Below are positions 61,652 to 64,000 of a stretch of DNA of 64,000 bases, piece by piece. The translations under genes were made by a program, and so were the position numbers. The notes beneath the pieces are model-generated. The model was not told the origin of the DNA. It made no database searches and was given only the letters and a program-made list of their open reading frames with translations. Numbering within the stretch: the stretch's first letter is position 1; each line of letters starts with the position of its first letter. Source of the DNA: Schlesneria paludicola DSM 18645 (GTDB taxonomy: Bacteria > Planctomycetota > Planctomycetia > Planctomycetales > Planctomycetaceae); assembly GCA_945862235.1 (NCBI GenBank), contig CAMAYU010000007.1, positions 1 to 64,000 of the forward strand, in the 5' to 3' direction.

Positions 61652-62533
61652 ATGCGATTGGCGAAGCTCAAGCTGGCTGACAACTCTGTTCGAGTGGCGC
61701 GCGTCGAGGATGACGGGCGGTTTCGAGTGCTGGACCTGACGCAGGTCGAGAACGTCCGCAGTTTGATGGACGTGTTGAATTCGCCCGATCCGATCGGGAT
61801 GACGAAGTTCCTGGTCGATAAGAACGCCCCGGCACTAGACGCGCGGTTGGTGACGGTCCTCGCGCCGATCGACGAGCAGGAAGTGTGGGCGGCGGGCGTG
61901 ACGTACAAACGAAGCCAAGTCGCTCGCATGGAAGAATCGAAGGCTGGGGCGTCGCACTACGACAAGGTCTACACCGCGCCGCGACCGGAGATCTTTTTTA
62001 AGGCAACCGCCAGCCGAGTCTCCGGCCCCGGCCAGCCGCTCCGCGTGCGAGCCGACAGCAAATGGTCGGTGCCGGAACCGGAGCTGGCGCTCGTGATTTC
62101 GTCGAGCGGCAAGTTGGTCGGCTTCACTGTCGGCAATGACATGTCCGCGCGAGACATCGAGGGCGAGAACCCTCTGTATCTGCCTCAAGCCAAGGTCTAT
62201 AACCAGTGCTGCGGCCTCGGCCCGTTCGTCTGGATTCCCGAAGGCCCAGTCGATCGCCCCGCGACGAAAATTCGCTTGTCGATCTCGCGAAGCGGTGCGG
62301 TGGTCTTCAGCGGCGAGACCGATCTCGATCAGATGAAGCGTGGTTTTGAAGAGTTGATCGGCTGGCTGGTGCTGGAGAACGAGATGACGCGCGGCGCGTT
62401 CCTGCTCACAGGGACAGGCGTCGTTCCGCCCGACAACTTCACGCTGGAAGACGGCGATGCGGTCAGCATCGAGATCAACGGGATCGGCACGCTGACGAAC
62501 CCGATCGTGAAGGCACACCAACCCGCAGCGTGA
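61652..62533 (+). CDS. Fumarylacetoacetate hydrolase family protein
   Basis: A 293-residue protein from the ATG at 61652 (GAAGGA upstream). FAH motifs: [70 protein letters not shown] and [19 protein letters not shown], with the metal-binding E-x-E. Such enzymes cleave or decarboxylate beta-diketo acids; the substrate is not predictable. Its last codons and stop (CACCAACCCGCAGCGTGA) match one arm of the ACCAACCCGAAGCG repeat family, so the C-terminus may have been set by repeat insertion. Confidence 0.9.
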   Translation: MRLAKLKLADNSVRVARVEDDGRFRVLDLTQVENVRSLMDVLNSPDPIGMTKFLVDKNAPALDARLVTVLAPIDEQEVWAAGVTYKRSQVARMEESKAGASHYDKVYTAPRPEIFFKATASRVSGPGQPLRVRADSKWSVPEPELALVISSSGKLVGFTVGNDMSARDIEGENPLYLPQAKVYNQCCGLGPFVWIPEGPVDRPATKIRLSISRSGAVVFSGETDLDQMKRGFEELIGWLVLENEMTRGAFLLTGTGVVPPDNFTLEDGDAVSIEINGIGTLTNPIVKAHQPAA

Positions 62534-62572
62534 GCAAGAACGAGGCGAGCAGGGCGGCGTCAGCCCCGCTCG

Positions 62573-62697
62573 CCTAGAGGACATTTCAAAACCTGTTCTT
62601 GCCTCGAAAAACTAGCCCGACGCGCAAGCGAGGGCTGGGCATTCGACGATGGTGAAGCCCTCGCTTGCGCGTCGGGCTAGTTTTGAAATGCCCTCTA
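62573..62697. repeat. Nested palindrome between convergent genes
   Basis: The inner 29-bp arms, AAAACTAGCCCGACGCGC.. and ..GCGCGTCGGGCTAGTTTT, are exact inverses (62608-62636 and 62656-62684). Outer arms CTAGAGGACATTTCAAAA / TTTTGAAATGCCCTCTAA pair with few mismatches. Lying between the convergent FAH and FHA genes, it could act as a bidirectional terminator. Confidence 0.92.
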
Positions 62698-62715
62698 ATC
62701 TTGAGAGCGTGCGAC

Positions 62716-63285
62716 TCAGAAGCTATCTGACGCCAATGGCATCACGTCGTCTTCGCGTTCAAACTCGACGACAGGGAGATGGCTGTCGGGCGATGTGCCG
62801 TTTCGTCGCACCGGCTTCATCTGCACCATCGACGCTTCCACAGCGAAGTCCTGACCCATCTCTGGCAGCGGGACGGGGCCGTTCGGATTCATCTGAATCG
62901 GCGGCAGTGGTCGAGCCTGCTGCTGTGCGAGTGCTGGATCCTCGTAAGTCTTGCGAGCGTCGCCCCCCTTTTGCGCTCCGGCTTTGTTCGACGGAGCTTC
63001 GGCTTGCAGGCGGAACCGCACGTCGCCAATAGCCAGCTCGTCACCGAACATCAGTCCCGCTTCTTTGCGAACGCGCGAGCCATTCACGAACACGCCGTTG
63101 GTGCTGCCAAGATCGCGCACCACGAAGGCCGTATCGACCTGCGCCACGCAGCAATGTTTGCGGGAGACCTTACGGCTGTGCGTTAGAGAGACATCGCAGT
63201 CGGCTTGTCGGCCGATCAGCACGATGGCTTTCTCAAGGGGGATCAGGCACAGACCCGGGTCGAGCGGTACTAGAAATGCCGACAT
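62716..63285 (-). CDS. FHA-domain protein
   Basis: A 189-residue protein. The FHA domain (residues about 18-92) has the phosphothreonine-binding residues: IVLIGRQADCDVSLTHSRKV, SRKHC and DLGSTNGVFVNGSRV. The C-terminal 95 residues are Pro/Gln-rich and likely disordered. It binds phospho-Thr peptides from Ser/Thr kinases, which are numerous in planctomycetes; no kinase is adjacent. GGAG precedes the start. Confidence 0.92.
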   Translation of the reverse strand: MSAFLVPLDPGLCLIPLEKAIVLIGRQADCDVSLTHSRKVSRKHCCVAQVDTAFVVRDLGSTNGVFVNGSRVRKEAGLMFGDELAIGDVRFRLQAEAPSNKAGAQKGGDARKTYEDPALAQQQARPLPPIQMNPNGPVPLPEMGQDFAVEASMVQMKPVRRNGTSPDSHLPVVEFEREDDVMPLASDSF

Positions 63286-63777
63286 GCCGAGAACTCCATA
63301 AGGGAGAGACAGCTCGGACTATAAGCAACCGTCTCTACGAAAGGAATCCGTCATCGGGCGGGGTTATTGAACTTTGCACGAACTCGTGACGAATATGCCA
63401 CCTCACGAAATCGGTCAACAGGAGATGCCGCAACAAGTAAATGAACCGACTTGAACCAGAATCGACCTGAGCCACCGCACCGTGAGTCGGTTTGTAACCT
63501 GCCCGAGGACAGCCACGCCCGACGTCCGGCTAATCCGAAAGCCAGACTTCGCCCCCGTATCGCTCATCGCGATTGCTGCAACCCATACGATTGCTGCAAC
63601 CCAACCTTGTCCGGCGGTGGGACAATCGGTACTTTCCCGCCCGTCCATCCCGGCCACCCTTCACTCGCGATGCTGGCCACCCACCCGAACTCGACAAGAT
63701 GTCGCTCCCTGCGGAGGCCGCTCAACTTGAGCAGTACTTCTTGGGGAAGTTCTCACCCCTCTTCAAGGAGCTCAAGG
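63286..63777. other. Intergenic region with an 18-bp tandem repeat
   Basis: 492 bases with no convincing gene. CGATTGCTGCAACCCATA is duplicated at 63570-63605 with the last bases varied. The ORFs at 63415-63657 (minus) and 63573-63890 (plus) have no recognisable domain. Confidence 0.5.
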
Positions 63778-64000
63778 ATGAGCCGACTGAGTGTGTATTG
63801 GCCGGACGAGTGCGAAGCTGTCACGACCGCCGTGTTGGACGAACCGCGTCTCCTGCAATTTCCTCGATCTCGCAGACGGAGTTCCGCTGAGAGCCACTCG
63901 GTCCCAGACCGAACGCTCTGCGCAAAGGCTCCCCGATTGGACGTGATCGCTAGGGCACGGTTGCTCTTCTCGAATCGTCAGTGCTGTCGATGTCGCTCGC
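63778..64000 (+). CDS. N-terminal part of a hypothetical protein running off the window
   Basis: It is not in the ORF track because it has no stop before the edge. The ATG at 63778 has an excellent ribosome site (AAGGAGCTCAAGG). Translation begins MSRLSVYWPDECEAVTTAVL and runs open for 74 codons to a cysteine-rich stretch (LLFSNRQCCRCRS) that may be a zinc-binding knuckle. The family cannot be named from this fragment. Confidence 0.6.
   Translation, partial: MSRLSVYWPDECEAVTTAVLDEPRLLQFPRSRRRSSAESHSVPDRTLCAKAPRLDVIARARLLFSNRQCCRCRS

Noticed and set aside
63573-63890. 105-aa plus-strand ORF near the right edge
   Set aside because: It overlaps the better-supported frame starting at 63778 by over 100 bases and has no ribosome site at its start.

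Overview
The window looks like a chromosomal segment of a planctomycete (class Planctomycetia). This rests on family content: a DUF1598-type secreted protein, a Tat-exported DUF1501 protein, a Tat-exported Gfo/Idh/MocA oxidoreductase, a BBP7/DUF1551 outer-membrane barrel, DUF4058 and IS1595 relics, secreted Cys/Gly/Gln-rich proteins, and a peptidoglycan pathway of the meso-diaminopimelate type. Housekeeping genes dominate. There is no prophage, CRISPR array or large mobile island. The mobile traces are an IS481-type transposase tail at the left edge and a truncated IS1595 remnant near 22.1 kb.

Layout. 0-7 kb: transposase tail, DUF1598 protein, thioredoxin-TPR protein, 1056-aa secreted adhesin-like protein. 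6.9-8.4 kb: two adjacent decayed minus-strand genes. 8.5-16.2 kb: minus-strand block with pyrB, an oxidoreductase, an EF-G paralogue, a prepilin peptidase and a cyclophilin. 16.8-21.4 kb: SWIM/SNF2 helicase and prfB with the programmed +1 frameshift. 22.4-23.3 kb: HU-like protein, csrA and tRNA-Glu. 23.5-27.9 kb: murE-murF-mraY. 28.6-35.6 kb: a low-complexity membrane protein, holB and tsaB (divergent), DUF1501 and two small genes. 35.6-40.0 kb: a type IIA topoisomerase pair. 40.4-43.4 kb: four small secreted-protein genes in a row. 43.6-45.2 kb: a RuBisCO-like protein fused to a cupin. 45.9-52 kb: an HTH/acidic-repeat/TM protein, an OmpA-like lipoprotein, an HD phosphohydrolase and a DUF2071 protein. 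52-56 kb: ffh-rpsP-trmD-rplS-yraN, without rimM. 56-59.6 kb: hemC and comF, with hpnE divergent from comF. 60.3-64 kb: BBP7 protein, FAH-family hydrolase, FHA protein and a gene running off the right edge that the ORF track misses.

Intergenic space is filled with palindromic repeats of several recurring families. One has inserted in frame inside hpnE. The strongest candidate for undescribed biology is the single-chain RuBisCO-like/cupin fusion. In Rhodospirillum rubrum a separate RuBisCO-like protein and a cupin carry out successive steps that turn methylthioadenosine-derived sugar phosphate into an isoprenoid precursor. The four-gene secreted cluster just upstream is the second candidate.
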